Origin: CALWZE01 sp036644375
GTDB taxonomy: Bacteria; Bacillota; Clostridia; Oscillospirales; Ruminococcaceae
NCBI GenBank assembly: GCA_036644375.1
Contig: JAVXQD010000007.1
Coordinates: 11,418-75,417 of the forward strand
Direction: 5' to 3'
Length of the DNA: 64,000 nt
In this document: one piece after another, positions 8,513-17,332 of the stretch
Layout: each line of letters begins with the position of its first letter
How positions within the stretch are numbered: position 1 is the stretch's first letter
The notes under the pieces: generated by a model
Database searches by the model: none
What the model was told of the DNA's origin: nothing
Seen by the model: the letters and a program-made list of their open reading frames with translations, nothing else
Made by a program: the position numbers and the translations under genes

Positions 8513-8542
8513 ATTTTACCCCTATTTAATCACTGTTGTCAA
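8513..8542 (-). promoter_or_regulatory. Promoter of secA
   Basis: Reading on the minus strand, TTGACA (plus coordinates 8537-8542) and TAAAAT (8513-8518) with an 18-base spacer, 38 bases upstream of the secA start. Confidence 0.75.
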
Positions 8543-8574
8543 TTAACAAATGTCAGATTAATGTCAAATGTGTC

Positions 8575-8603
8575 TTGAAATGATGCCGAAAGATGGATAT
8601 ACT
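8575..8603 (+). promoter_or_regulatory. Promoter of the NifU-like/GGGtGRT pair
   Basis: TTGAAA at 8575-8580 and TATACT at 8598-8603, spacer 17. Just upstream the divergent region repeats TGTCA at 8537, 8551 and 8562, plus TGTC at 8571; these may only reflect the opposing -35 boxes or may bind a regulator. Confidence 0.7.
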
Positions 8604-8642
8604 ATTAAAGGTTAAGAATAATCAAACCGAAAGGAGATAAAT

Positions 8643-9335
8643 ATGAACTATTCACATGAAGTAGAACGCATGTGTCCTGTCGCAAAGGGAGCGAATCACG
8701 GTCCCGCACCAATCCCCGAGGAAGGGCGTTGGGTTCAGTCTACACAGATTGCCGATATATCGGGATTATCACACGGCATCGGCTGGTGCGCTCCTCAGCA
8801 GGGTACCTGCAAATTAACTTTGAATGTCAAAAACGGAATTATCGAGGAGGCTCTTGTTGAGACTCTGGGATGTTCGGGTATGACACACTCTGCGGCTATG
8901 GCTGCCGAGATTCTCACAGGCAAGACTATTTTGGAGGCTCTTAACACAGACCTCGTATGTGATGCAATCAATGTTGCGATGAGAGAGATTTTCTTGCAGC
9001 TTGTATATGGTCGTACACAAACAGCTTTCTCGGAGGGCGGACTGCCAATCGGCGCGTCTCTTGAGGATCTCGGAAAGGGTCTTCGCTCACAGATAGGCAC
9101 AATGTTTGCAACATCTGCCAAGGGCGTTCGCTATATGGAAATGGCGGAGGGATATGTGCTCTCTGTTGCTCTTGATGCCAACAGCGAGGCAATCGGCTAC
9201 AAATTTGTTCGGGTTGGGAAAATGCTTGAGGATATTCGTCACGGAAAAGATCCCAAGGAAGCATATGAGAAGAATATCGGAACATACGGTCGTTATGACG
9301 GCGCGGTCAAATATATTGATCCGCGCGAAGAATAA
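8643..9335 (+). CDS. NifU-like iron-sulfur scaffold-type protein paired with GGGtGRT protein
   Basis: A 230-residue cytoplasmic protein. Its middle resembles the IscU/NifU scaffold fold: LVETLGCSGMTHSAAMAAEI is the counterpart of IscU's conserved GCG...A segment, followed by GKTILEAL. Additional cysteines (MCPVAKG, GWCAPQQGTC) could bind metal. It is longer than the true IscU encoded at 14900. The next gene, 17 bases on, is the GGGtGRT protein, and this pairing recurs across anaerobes according to general knowledge of the family. Its biochemical role is not established; scaffold or repair function is inference. Confidence 0.75.
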   Translation: MNYSHEVERMCPVAKGANHGPAPIPEEGRWVQSTQIADISGLSHGIGWCAPQQGTCKLTLNVKNGIIEEALVETLGCSGMTHSAAMAAEILTGKTILEALNTDLVCDAINVAMREIFLQLVYGRTQTAFSEGGLPIGASLEDLGKGLRSQIGTMFATSAKGVRYMEMAEGYVLSVALDANSEAIGYKFVRVGKMLEDIRHGKDPKEAYEKNIGTYGRYDGAVKYIDPREE

Positions 9336-9352
9336 GAAAGGAGGCGTAGATT

Positions 9353-10351
9353 ATGGCAAACTTTGAAGGTAAAGAGAGAAGAATGGGAAAAATCAACGCT
9401 TTCTTGAAAGAGAATGGCTTTGATTCCATGGAAGCATGCATGGAGCTTTGCAAATCAAAGGGTATTGACACAGACGCAATCGTAAAGGGCGTTCAGCCGA
9501 TTGCTTTTGAAAATGCCGTTTGGGCTTACACGCTCGGATGCGCGCTCGGACTTAAAAAAGGCGTGAAAAGCGCGGTTGAAGCAGCCGAGCTTATCGGACA
9601 GGGTCTTGAGGCATTTTGTATTCCCGGTTCTGTGGCGGAACAGCGCAGCGTAGGTCTCGGACACGGCAATCTCGGCGCAATGTTACTTCGCGAAGAGACA
9701 GATTGCTTCTGCTTCCTCGCCGGACATGAATCATTTGCGGCTGCCGAGGGTGCAATCGGAATCGTGCGCACGGCAAACAAGGCGCGCAAAAATCCACTTC
9801 GCGTTATTCTCAACGGACTCGGCAAAGACGCGGCTTATATTATTTCGCGTATCAACGGCTTCACATTTGTCGAGACGGAATATGATTTCAAAACAGGAGA
9901 GCTTAAGGTTGTCCGCGAGATTAAATTCTCGGATGGTGAGCGCGCTGCAGTAAAATGCTACGGAGCAAACGATGTCCTTGAGGGCGTTGCAATTATGAAA
10001 TCAGAAAAGGTTGACGTTTCCATTACCGGAAACTCAACTAATCCGACTCGTTTTCAGCATCTTGTCGCCGGCACATATAAAAAATGGGCGACAGAGAACG
10101 GAAAGAAATATTTTTCCGTCGCATCCGGCGGCGGCACAGGACGCACGCTTCACCCCGACAATGTCGCTGCAGGCCCCGCTTCCTATGGTCTGACCGACTC
10201 AATGGGCAGAATGCACGGTGACGCTCAGTTTGCAGGCTCGTCCTCGGTTCCTGCGCATGTTGAAATGATGGGTCTTATCGGCATGGGCAACAACCCCATG
10301 GTCGGCGCCACAGTGGCTTGTGCAGTTGCTGTCAGCGAGGCAAATAAATAA
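9353..10351 (+). CDS. GGGtGRT protein (function unknown)
   Basis: A 332-residue protein belonging to the family named after its invariant GGGTGRT motif, seen here near residue 262 (VASGGGTGRTLHPDN). Other conserved-looking stretches are CIPGSVAEQRSVGLGHGNLGAM and GNSTNPTRFQHLVAGTYKKW. It has no membrane segments or signal peptide. Start follows AAAGGAGGCGTAGATT. It is co-transcribed with the NifU-like gene, and a terminator follows, so the two form a closed unit. No reaction is known to me for this family; a role linked to Fe-S chemistry is guessed from the neighbour. Confidence 0.85.
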   Translation: MANFEGKERRMGKINAFLKENGFDSMEACMELCKSKGIDTDAIVKGVQPIAFENAVWAYTLGCALGLKKGVKSAVEAAELIGQGLEAFCIPGSVAEQRSVGLGHGNLGAMLLREETDCFCFLAGHESFAAAEGAIGIVRTANKARKNPLRVILNGLGKDAAYIISRINGFTFVETEYDFKTGELKVVREIKFSDGERAAVKCYGANDVLEGVAIMKSEKVDVSITGNSTNPTRFQHLVAGTYKKWATENGKKYFSVASGGGTGRTLHPDNVAAGPASYGLTDSMGRMHGDAQFAGSSSVPAHVEMMGLIGMGNNPMVGATVACAVAVSEANK

Positions 10352-10383
10352 CCGCAAACCCCCATAAACAGGGCGTTTGTCAA

Positions 10384-10416
10384 AAAAGAGCCGCTTCGTG
10401 ATGAAGCGGCTCTTTT
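10384..10416 (+). terminator. Terminator after the GGGtGRT gene
   Basis: Perfect 14-bp stem AAAAGAGCCGCTTC (10384-10397) / GAAGCGGCTCTTTT (10403-10416) with a 5-base loop. The symmetric A and T tracts allow function in both directions, useful because the next gene is convergent. Confidence 0.92.
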
Positions 10417-10483
10417 CATTGCGAAGGCTCCGGACTTATGCTGTGTCCGGGATTTTGCAGCGAAAAGATTGCTTGAACATGTT

Positions 10484-11634
10484 TCAGGGGGTATCGGGAT
10501 AATGACTTTTTGAATTGGGATCGGTTACCTGACAGATGACACTTCTGTTTTTTCCGCTTTTTTTTGCACGGTAAAGCGCGGTGTCGGATGTGGCAAAAAT
10601 AGCTTTGTACCCGGCGAACGAACAGCCGTCGTTGACAGGCCGATACTGCATGTCACGGCGTGATTTATTTCTGCAAGCGACATTTCAATTGCGGAATCAT
10701 GGACAAGCTTTGCCTTGTCCCGCAGCACGGATGCATTGGACGCGGATTTCATAAGCACGCAAAACTCATCACCTCCGATTCTGCCGACCAAATCGGAGGT
10801 GCGAAACAGCGTCATCAGCATATGACCGAACGATTCGAGCAACTTGTCTCCCGTTTTATGCCCATAGGTGTCATTGATGCTTTTAAAGTCATCAATGTCA
10901 ATAATGAACAAGGCGCTTTTCCTTCCCTCGGGAAGACCGGAATTGACATATTGCTTTGCTGCTGTTTCAAAAGCTTCTTTATTGTATATGCCTGTGAGGC
11001 CGTCAGTAGTGCTCTTCTTTTTCAAAATCTGTTTCGATGTATTTGCTTGAATTTTCCGCCGAATTGTAATATTGAGCACGCACAGGGAGAAAAATGCCGA
11101 GCAAAGGACTGAGAAAACATCATATGCATACATTTCGGGGCTCTTGAAATAAAACGCCAAGATACAAAATAAGGCAGCTCCGATAAAAATCAAGCAGCCG
11201 GAAAATACAATTGATAGCGTGAAAAGAGATGGTATGATGACAATAAAAATGCCGACAAGAATTTGAGGAAACTTCGGGTAGGCAAATACACTGAGCCATA
11301 TAAGCAAGGCCAAAATATACACACAAAAGACCGCACTGCTTATCTGAACAATTCGGTAGTTTAGGGTGCGCTTTCTGCGTAAAAAAGCGGAAAGGATAGC
11401 TGATATCGCCGAAATCAGTATTGTAATCCAACAAACAGATACGGAGTTGCGCGTTTCAAACAAAAACGGAGATAAGACAAGATATGTCACAGTTAAGATG
11501 ATGGTCAAACAGCTGTAATAGCAAAGAGTCAAAAGATTATCATGCGCTATCTCCTGCTTTGCGGTTGAAAACAGCAAAGCGTGCTGATTTGCAAATTTTT
11601 GGTATTTGTGAAGAAATGTTTCGATTATTTTCAT
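10484..11634 (-). pseudogene. Membrane-bound GGDEF protein (diguanylate cyclase) with a C-terminal frameshift
   Basis: The protein has about six predicted membrane spans (roughly residues 38-190) followed by a GGDEF domain with DIDDFKSINDTYGHKTGD and an intact RIGGDEFCVLM active-site motif near residue 290, expected to make c-di-GMP at the membrane. The open frame ends at 10525, but its last 30 residues do not look like a GGDEF end. Reading one frame over from about 10622-10636 gives GYKAIFATSDTALYRAKKSG and a stop at 10484, which is exactly the conserved final helix. So one indel has broken the gene, or there is a sequence error or programmed shift. With a real break the last strand and helix would be lost and activity is doubtful. 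Confidence 0.7.
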
Positions 11635-11883
11635 TATTTTACCATATGTATAACTATTTAATTATTTACGATAATCTGCAATGGCACAGTGACTTCTCAT
11701 AAAGATTCTTAAACTAATCATATAATATGATTATGGTATGGACAAGTAATTTACTTGTTTTGAGATATTATCAGCATATGCATTCATTTTATAATAGAAA
11801 AACGGTAAAAACATTGTCAAATCAAGTAAATATCCTTGTCAGTACGCTGAAATTTAAAATGCATGTATTTTTACGATCGACAA

Positions 11884-11947
11884 AAAAGGACGAATTATAA
11901 ATTGACAGTAAGACCGATTGGCTTTAGTGTCGATTTATAATTCGCCC
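11884..11947 (-). terminator. Terminator of glnS
   Basis: Read on the minus strand, a nearly perfect 22-bp stem (arms about 11888-11909 and 11924-11945, containing CGAATTATAAAT) with a 14- to 15-base loop is followed by TCCTTTTTTG. It lies about 55 bases after the glnS stop. In the rest of the 366-base gap (11635-12000) I see only AT-rich sequence that should hold the promoter of the GGDEF gene. Confidence 0.8.
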
Positions 11948-12000
11948 TTGATAGTTGAATTGTACAGGCTGAATTAATTGATTTATGCTATGTTAATATG

Positions 12001-13659
12001 CTATTTATTCAGCTTCGCCCAGGTGTCCTTTAGATTTACGATATTGTTAAAAACATTTTCATGCTTGCAGTCTCTGATAAAATAGCCGTTTCGCACAAAC
12101 TGAAAACGAATGTCCGAACCGACACCATCGAGAGATTTTTCAAGCTTTGCATTTTCGAAGGTATTGACTGAATCAAGATTAAGATAATCCCCAAAGGTTT
12201 TACCCTCGGGCAAATCTGTTACCTTTTCGAGAGTCAGCAGGCGATCATACATGTTCACTTTGGAGTCAATGCACTCAATCGCCGATACCCAATGAATTGT
12301 ACCTTTTACTTTGCGCCCGTCAAAAGTGTTTCCGTTTCCGGTTTCGAGGTCAGCCGTACAGTGAATTTCCGAAACATTGCCGTTTTCATCAAGAACACAA
12401 TCCTCGCATTTGATTACATATGCGCCCATCAGGCGGACTTCTTTTCCGGGAACAAGACGAAAGAATTTCGGGGGCGGGTCAAGTGCAAAATCCCCGCGCT
12501 CGATATAAAGCTCTTTTGTGAATGCGACCTTGCGAGTACCGCTGTTCTCGTCGTTCGGATTATTGGAAATCTCAAAATATTCAGCCGCATTTTCGGGCAG
12601 GTTGGTTATTACGACCTTTACCGGATCAAGTATTGCCATGCGCCTTATCGCTGTCCGATTCAGTTCATCGCGAATACAGTGCTCAAGCAGACCTATATCA
12701 ACGATGCTGTCGGATTTTGAAACCCCTGCAGTTTTTACAAACTCAATGATAGAGCTTGCGGTATAACCGCGTCGGCGAAGACCGCAAAGTGTCGGCATAC
12801 GCGGGTCATCCCAGCCGTCGACCACTCCGCGCTCAACAAGATCGCGCAAAAAGCGTTTGCTCATAACTGTATAGGTCACGTTCAAACGGGCAAATTCGCG
12901 CTGCTTCGGCTTTTGCTCAAATCCTATATTGTCCACAACCCACTCATATAAAGGTCTGTGGTTTTCGAATTCTATTGAACAGAGTGAATGGGTTATGCCC
13001 TCGAGAGCATCCTGAATCGGGTGTGCAAAATCATAGAGGGGGTAAATACACCATTTGTTTCCCTGGCGGTGGTGTGCTGTGTGGAGAATGCGGTAAATTG
13101 CGGGATCTCTCATATTCATGTTTGGGCTTGACATGTCAATTTTAGCGCGCAGCGTATAAGCCCCGTTTTCAAATTCACCGTTTTTCATGCGCTCAAAGAG
13201 ATTCAAATTATCCTCGACAGAGCGGTTTCGATAGGGGCTGTCCTTGCCGGATTCTGTGAGCGTCCCTCGATATTCGCGCATTTCGTCAGCGGAAAGACTG
13301 CACACATATGCTTTTCCATCCTTGATGAGCTTGACGGCGAATTCATAGCATTGGTCAAAATAATCCGAGCCGTAAAAGATGCCGCCGTTTGGCTCTGCAC
13401 CCAGCCAGCGCAAATCCTCGAGGATTGCCTGTACGTATTCATCGTCCTCCTTGACGGGATTTGTATCGTCATAGCGCAGGTTGAAAAGTCCGCCGTATTT
13501 TTGAGCGGTACTTGCATTGATCCAAATTGCCTTAGCGCTTCCTATATGCAGATATCCGTTTGGTTCGGGCGGAAAACGTGTGTGTATTTGCTTAACAGTT
13601 CCTTCGGCAAGGTCAGTGTCAATAATGTCGTGTATGAAATTCGAATAATTTTCTTCCAT
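12001..13659 (-). CDS. glnS: Glutaminyl-tRNA synthetase
   Basis: A 552-residue class I aminoacyl-tRNA synthetase charging tRNA-Gln directly. It has the N-terminal FPPEPNGYLHIGSAKAI (HIGH motif), the GlnRS-type KMSKS variant TVMSKRFLRDLV, and a C-terminal two-barrel anticodon-binding region, so it is GlnRS rather than GluRS. An upstream in-frame TTG at 13671 gives no ribosome binding site; the ATG at 13659 follows GGAG with 6 bases between, and is chosen. It lies downstream of mnmA, separated by a terminator and its own promoter. Many Bacillota lack GlnRS and use the amidotransferase route; the amidotransferase genes are not in this window. Confidence 0.95.
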   Translation of the reverse strand: MEENYSNFIHDIIDTDLAEGTVKQIHTRFPPEPNGYLHIGSAKAIWINASTAQKYGGLFNLRYDDTNPVKEDDEYVQAILEDLRWLGAEPNGGIFYGSDYFDQCYEFAVKLIKDGKAYVCSLSADEMREYRGTLTESGKDSPYRNRSVEDNLNLFERMKNGEFENGAYTLRAKIDMSSPNMNMRDPAIYRILHTAHHRQGNKWCIYPLYDFAHPIQDALEGITHSLCSIEFENHRPLYEWVVDNIGFEQKPKQREFARLNVTYTVMSKRFLRDLVERGVVDGWDDPRMPTLCGLRRRGYTASSIIEFVKTAGVSKSDSIVDIGLLEHCIRDELNRTAIRRMAILDPVKVVITNLPENAAEYFEISNNPNDENSGTRKVAFTKELYIERGDFALDPPPKFFRLVPGKEVRLMGAYVIKCEDCVLDENGNVSEIHCTADLETGNGNTFDGRKVKGTIHWVSAIECIDSKVNMYDRLLTLEKVTDLPEGKTFGDYLNLDSVNTFENAKLEKSLDGVGSDIRFQFVRNGYFIRDCKHENVFNNIVNLKDTWAKLNK

Positions 13660-13688
13660 TTTTCTCTCCAATAAGCGTTATCTGGTTA

Positions 13689-13717
13689 ATTTTATCACAG
13701 GGCGGTCTCAAGTTCAA
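13689..13717 (-). promoter_or_regulatory. Promoter of glnS
   Basis: On the minus strand TTGAAC (13712-13717) and TAAAAT (13689-13694), spacer 17, 29 bases upstream of the glnS ATG. The short leader leaves no room for a T-box. Confidence 0.65.
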
Positions 13718-13818
13718 CCTAAAGACGGATAGACTTGTAAAAACTTGAAATTCAATATAAATCAAGGCTTTCGGATTAGGGATGCAGCAAATGTCACTTT
13801 AACTTAAAAGCATCGAAC

Positions 13819-13857
13819 AAAAAGACAAAAGCTGTGATTACAGGCTTTTGTCTTTTT
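13819..13857 (-). terminator. Terminator of the desulfurase-iscU-mnmA operon
   Basis: Stem AAAAAGACAAAAGC (13819-13832) / GCTTTTGTCTTTTT (13844-13857), immediately after the mnmA stop and followed on the minus strand by a T run. Confidence 0.88.
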
Positions 13858-13863
13858 CGAAAA

Positions 13864-14925
13864 CTAAGTTATACACTGCTGTATTATTCCGCCGCCCGCC
13901 AGATAATCACAGTCGTAAAAAACGGCTGCTTGACCCGGTGCCGGGGCACGCTGCGGTGTATCAAAGGTAATTTTTGCACTGGATTCGCTCACAATCTCGA
14001 CCGAGCAGCTGCACGGTTTAGATACAGAGCGGATTTTTACGCCGAATTTCCGCTGCAAATTATTTTGATAAATCGGATTAATTATAAGATTGCCGACAAT
14101 AATAGCAGATGAATATTCCTCTCCGGAAGCAGCGAGCAAGACATCTCCGCTTTCGCTGATTTCACCCACGAAAACGGGGATACCGAGAGCAATTCCCAAT
14201 CCGCGACGCTGACCGACCGTGTAATATTCAACGCCCTTGTGAGGGCAGATAACGGTTCCGTCAGGTGAAATAAAATTGCCTTTTTTCCCGCGCAGACCAA
14301 GCTCGTGTATGAATTTGGGATAATCTCCATCAGGGATAAAACAAATTTCCTGTGAATCAGGGGCATCGGCAGACGCAAATTGATTTTCAAATGCGATTTT
14401 CCGCACGTGCGGCTTAGTGAGATTACCGAGCGGAAGGACAAGTCGTGAAAGCTGTTCTTGATACAGGCTGTACAGCATATAGCTCTGGTCACGCTCGACA
14501 GATAAAGCTTTTTTTAGGATAGAAATTCCGCCGACAGTCTCGACATTTGCATAATGACCGGTTGCAATAAGCGGGCATCCGAGTTTGTCCGCCGTGTCGC
14601 ACAGGGTCTTGAATTTGACAAGAGGATTGCATATTACACAGGGGTTTGGGGTTTTTCCGTCGCAATAGGTTTTACAAAAGGGAAGTACAACATCTTTTCT
14701 GAACGAATCTTTGATATCCACTATTTCGAGAGGAACTCCCATTGACTCACATGCGCTTTTGGAGGCGATGACACAGGACTCGCTTGCATCGGAAAAAACG
14801 AATACGGCGCAATGTACGTCGTATCCGTCTTTTTGAAGCAGTTTTGCGCAGACTGTGGAGTCCACTCCGCCGCTCATTGCAACCAGTATTCTTTTTTTGC
14901 TATATGTGGCAGGCGTCACAGTCAT
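13864..14925 (-). CDS. mnmA: tRNA-specific 2-thiouridylase MnmA
   Basis: A 353-residue enzyme that thiolates U34 of tRNA-Lys, -Glu and -Gln, using sulfur from a cysteine desulfurase. The PP-loop ATP motif SGGVDST is near residue 18. The two catalytic cysteines are in NPCVICNPLVKF (about residue 97) and QEICFIPDGDY (about 195). HKGVEYYTVGQRRGLGI is also typical. Its start overlaps the end of iscU by 26 bases, so it is translated from the same mRNA as the desulfurase and scaffold, which fits a dedicated sulfur supply. The neighbouring gene glnS charges one of its substrate tRNAs. Confidence 0.96.
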   Translation of the reverse strand: MTVTPATYSKKRILVAMSGGVDSTVCAKLLQKDGYDVHCAVFVFSDASESCVIASKSACESMGVPLEIVDIKDSFRKDVVLPFCKTYCDGKTPNPCVICNPLVKFKTLCDTADKLGCPLIATGHYANVETVGGISILKKALSVERDQSYMLYSLYQEQLSRLVLPLGNLTKPHVRKIAFENQFASADAPDSQEICFIPDGDYPKFIHELGLRGKKGNFISPDGTVICPHKGVEYYTVGQRRGLGIALGIPVFVGEISESGDVLLAASGEEYSSAIIVGNLIINPIYQNNLQRKFGVKIRSVSKPCSCSVEIVSESSAKITFDTPQRAPAPGQAAVFYDCDYLAGGGIIQQCIT

Positions 14926-15322
14926 TGATTTCTCCTACTATCGGTGTGGGGTCAACGCCCTGCTTTCTGTAATAGTCTGCCAAAGCCGATTTTACGGCCT
15001 GTTCGGCAAGAACCGAGCAATGAAGCTTAACAGGAGGAAGACCGTCAAGAGCTTCGACAACGGCTTTATTTGTGAGCTTGAGAGCATCTTCGATTTTTTT
15101 GCCCTTAATCATCTCGGTAGCCATTGAGCTTGTCGCAACGGCGGCTCCGCATCCGAATGTTTTGAACTTGACATCGGTTATGATTCCGCCGTCAATTTTG
15201 AGATACATTTTCATTATATCTCCGCATTTTGCGTTTCCGACTTCACCGATTCCGTCTGCGTTTGCTATTTCACCTACATTGCGCGGATTTGAAAAATGAT
15301 CCATAACTATTTTGCTGTACAT
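14900..15322 (-). CDS. iscU: Iron-sulfur cluster scaffold protein IscU/NifU-type
   Basis: A 140-residue scaffold on which Fe-S clusters are built from sulfur delivered by the upstream cysteine desulfurase. The three ligand cysteines are visible: AKCGDIMKM, KTFGCGAAVATSSM and KLHCSVLAEQAV; the second and third lie in the expected motifs. The Asp next to the first cysteine (CGD) is also present. Length and layout match the short NifU-type scaffold of Clostridia. It lies 13 bases after the desulfurase gene and overlaps mnmA. Confidence 0.95.
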   Translation of the reverse strand: MYSKIVMDHFSNPRNVGEIANADGIGEVGNAKCGDIMKMYLKIDGGIITDVKFKTFGCGAAVATSSMATEMIKGKKIEDALKLTNKAVVEALDGLPPVKLHCSVLAEQAVKSALADYYRKQGVDPTPIVGEINDCDACHI

Positions 15323-15335
15323 AAAAAATATCTCC

Positions 15336-16514
15336 TTATTTCTTGCAGATTCTCTCCCAGATGGGGGACATAGCTCTTAATTTATTGATGATAGGAGGAA
15401 GCTTTTCGCATATATACTCGGCGTCCTCCTCCGTGTTTTGTCCGCCGAATGTCAGCCTGAGTGACCCGTGAGCAACCTCATGTGTCAATCCTATGCTCAG
15501 GAGAACGTGACTGGGGTCAAGCGAGCCAGAGGTGCATGCCGAGCCGGATGAAGCTGAAATACCGACTAAATCAAGACTGAGAATAATTGATTCGCCCTCG
15601 ACACCCTCAAACGAAATGTTGGCGTTTCCGGGAAGACGGTTGGTACGTGAACCGTTCAATCGGGTGTGCGGCAACGCGAGGGCACAGTCAATGACCATGT
15701 CGCGAAGCTTTTTCTGGTTGGTGACCTTTTCGTCAAAATGGGCATATGCGTCTTCAATTGCGGTGCCGAGCGCAACAATATTCGGAACTGCTTCCGTTCC
15801 TGCACGCCGTCTGTTTTCCTGTGCGCCGCCGTCCATGAACGTATCAAGCGTAATGCCCTTGCGAATATAGATAGCACCGATACCCTTTGGCGCGTTCAGC
15901 TTGTGCCCCGAAAGAGAGAGCATGTCGATGTTCTGCTCCTTTACGTTGATGCGGACGTTACCCACTGCCTGCACTGCGTCAGTGTGAAACCACACTCCTG
16001 CATCTCTGCATATTGCGCCGATTTCCGCGATAGGCTGAACAGTGCCGATTTCATTGTTGGCGTACATTATGGAAACAACAGCCGTTTCCGGACGGATAGC
16101 ATTTTTGATGTCCGCAGGTTCGACAAGTCCTTCGGCGCTGACCGGTATATATGTCACATCAAAGCCCTCTTGCTTTAGGTGTTCACAGGTGTGAAGTACT
16201 GCATGGTGTTCAAATACAGAGGTAATGATGTGATTTTTTCCTTTTGCTTTCAGTTTTCGCGCAGCGCCTTTTATTGCCCAGTTATCCGATTCGGTGCCAC
16301 AGGATGTGAAAAATATCTCATCGGCATTACAGCCGAGCGCCGCCGCAACCTGTCCGCGGGCTTTTTCCACACCGGACCTTGATTCCTCGGCAAACTTATA
16401 AGGGCTGCTGGGATTGCCATACTGTGTTGTCAGGTATGGCATCATAGCTTCTAATACGTGTTTTGAAACAGGTGTTGTCGCAGCGTTGTCTGCATATACA
16501 AAACGTTCATTCAT
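15336..16514 (-). CDS. nifS: Cysteine desulfurase (NifS/IscS type)
   Basis: A 392-residue PLP enzyme that converts cysteine to alanine and passes on a persulfide. Seen are YADNAATTPVS at the N-terminus, the PLP-lysine motif SLSGHKLNAPKGIGA around residue 206, and the active-site cysteine loop SSGSACTSGSLDPSHVL near residue 330. Together with iscU and mnmA it forms one operon. A TATAAT box on the minus strand (16549-16554) precedes an AAGGAG ribosome binding site. No IscR-type regulator gene is adjacent. The symbol iscS would be equally justified. Confidence 0.96.
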   Translation of the reverse strand: MNERFVYADNAATTPVSKHVLEAMMPYLTTQYGNPSSPYKFAEESRSGVEKARGQVAAALGCNADEIFFTSCGTESDNWAIKGAARKLKAKGKNHIITSVFEHHAVLHTCEHLKQEGFDVTYIPVSAEGLVEPADIKNAIRPETAVVSIMYANNEIGTVQPIAEIGAICRDAGVWFHTDAVQAVGNVRINVKEQNIDMLSLSGHKLNAPKGIGAIYIRKGITLDTFMDGGAQENRRRAGTEAVPNIVALGTAIEDAYAHFDEKVTNQKKLRDMVIDCALALPHTRLNGSRTNRLPGNANISFEGVEGESIILSLDLVGISASSGSACTSGSLDPSHVLLSIGLTHEVAHGSLRLTFGGQNTEEDAEYICEKLPPIINKLRAMSPIWERICKK

Positions 16515-16583
16515 AGAACATTACTCCTTATAAAAATTAATTTGCAGAATTATAATATACCAATCGAGTACACTTTGCAACAA

Positions 16584-17024
16584 TTATTTGTTCACAGTAT
16601 ATTGCTGTACGGCAAGACGGTCACAGCGCTCATTAAATGCGTGCCCGTCATGCCCGCGTATCCACACAAACGATACCTTGTGAACACCGAGCTGTTCCAA
16701 AAGAAGCTGCCACAAGTCAATATTAGGGGGAGTCTTTTTTTGAGAGTTCTTCCAGCCGTTCTTCCTCCAGCCCAAGAGCCAGCCCTTTTGGATGCTGTCA
16801 ACAACGTATTTTGAATCGCTGTACACAGTTACCTCGCAGGGCTCCTTCAAAGTTGACAGAGCCGATATCACCGCCGTGAGCTCCATGCGGTTGTTTGTGG
16901 TATCTCGCTCAAAGCCTGAAAGTTCAAGCTCTTTTCCATTATAACGCAATATAGCACCCCATCCGCCTGGTCCCGGATTGCCGGAGCAAGCGCCATCGGC
17001 ATATAAATCAACTTTTTTTGTCAT
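16584..17024 (-). CDS. rnhA: Ribonuclease HI
   Basis: A 146-residue endonuclease that cuts the RNA strand of RNA-DNA hybrids. The four metal-binding acids are recognisable: DLYADGACSGNPGPGGWG, NNRMELTAVI, YSDSKYV and ERCDRLAV. The frame extends upstream to 17051, but a GAGGTAG ribosome binding site directly precedes the ATG at 17024 and gives the family's usual start (MTKKVDLYADG). It is a stand-alone gene upstream of the desulfurase operon and divergent from the RNase J gene. Confidence 0.96.
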   Translation of the reverse strand: MTKKVDLYADGACSGNPGPGGWGAILRYNGKELELSGFERDTTNNRMELTAVISALSTLKEPCEVTVYSDSKYVVDSIQKGWLLGWRKNGWKNSQKKTPPNIDLWQLLLEQLGVHKVSFVWIRGHDGHAFNERCDRLAVQQYTVNK

Positions 17025-17179
17025 ATCTACCTCATAAATAAGAATATACACATTATATTATGGGAATCGCACAATGTCAAAAGATTTGCAAAGCGATTAA
17101 TTTGATGCATAGAAATCAATGAGAACTGCATTGTGAAGAGAGAAATTAAGGCGCGTACAAGGCATTTTAAATAATTACA

Positions 17180-17208
17180 TTGACTTTTATTTGCACAAAA
17201 CGTACAAT
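17180..17208 (+). promoter_or_regulatory. Promoter and leader of the RNase J gene
   Basis: TTGACT at 17180-17185 and TACAAT at 17203-17208, spacer 17. The roughly 120-base leader to the start codon contains two small hairpins, GCGGT/ACCGC (17233-17246) and CGCTC/GAGCG (17280-17295). RNase J genes are known to be self-regulated in some bacteria; nothing here proves it. The rest of the 17025-17332 gap shows no gene. Confidence 0.65.
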
Positions 17209-17332
17209 TAGGGTGTATTTTAATGGACTTTTGCGGTCAAAACCGCTTTGATTATAAAAATATTTATAAATTACAGGTTCGCTCATTGTAGAGCGGGCTT
17301 AGATGATTATATGTAAAATGGAGGAATTTTTT

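Noticed and set aside
13672..13818. T-box riboswitch ahead of glnS
   Set aside because: The leader after the promoter at 13689 is only about 25 bases, too short.
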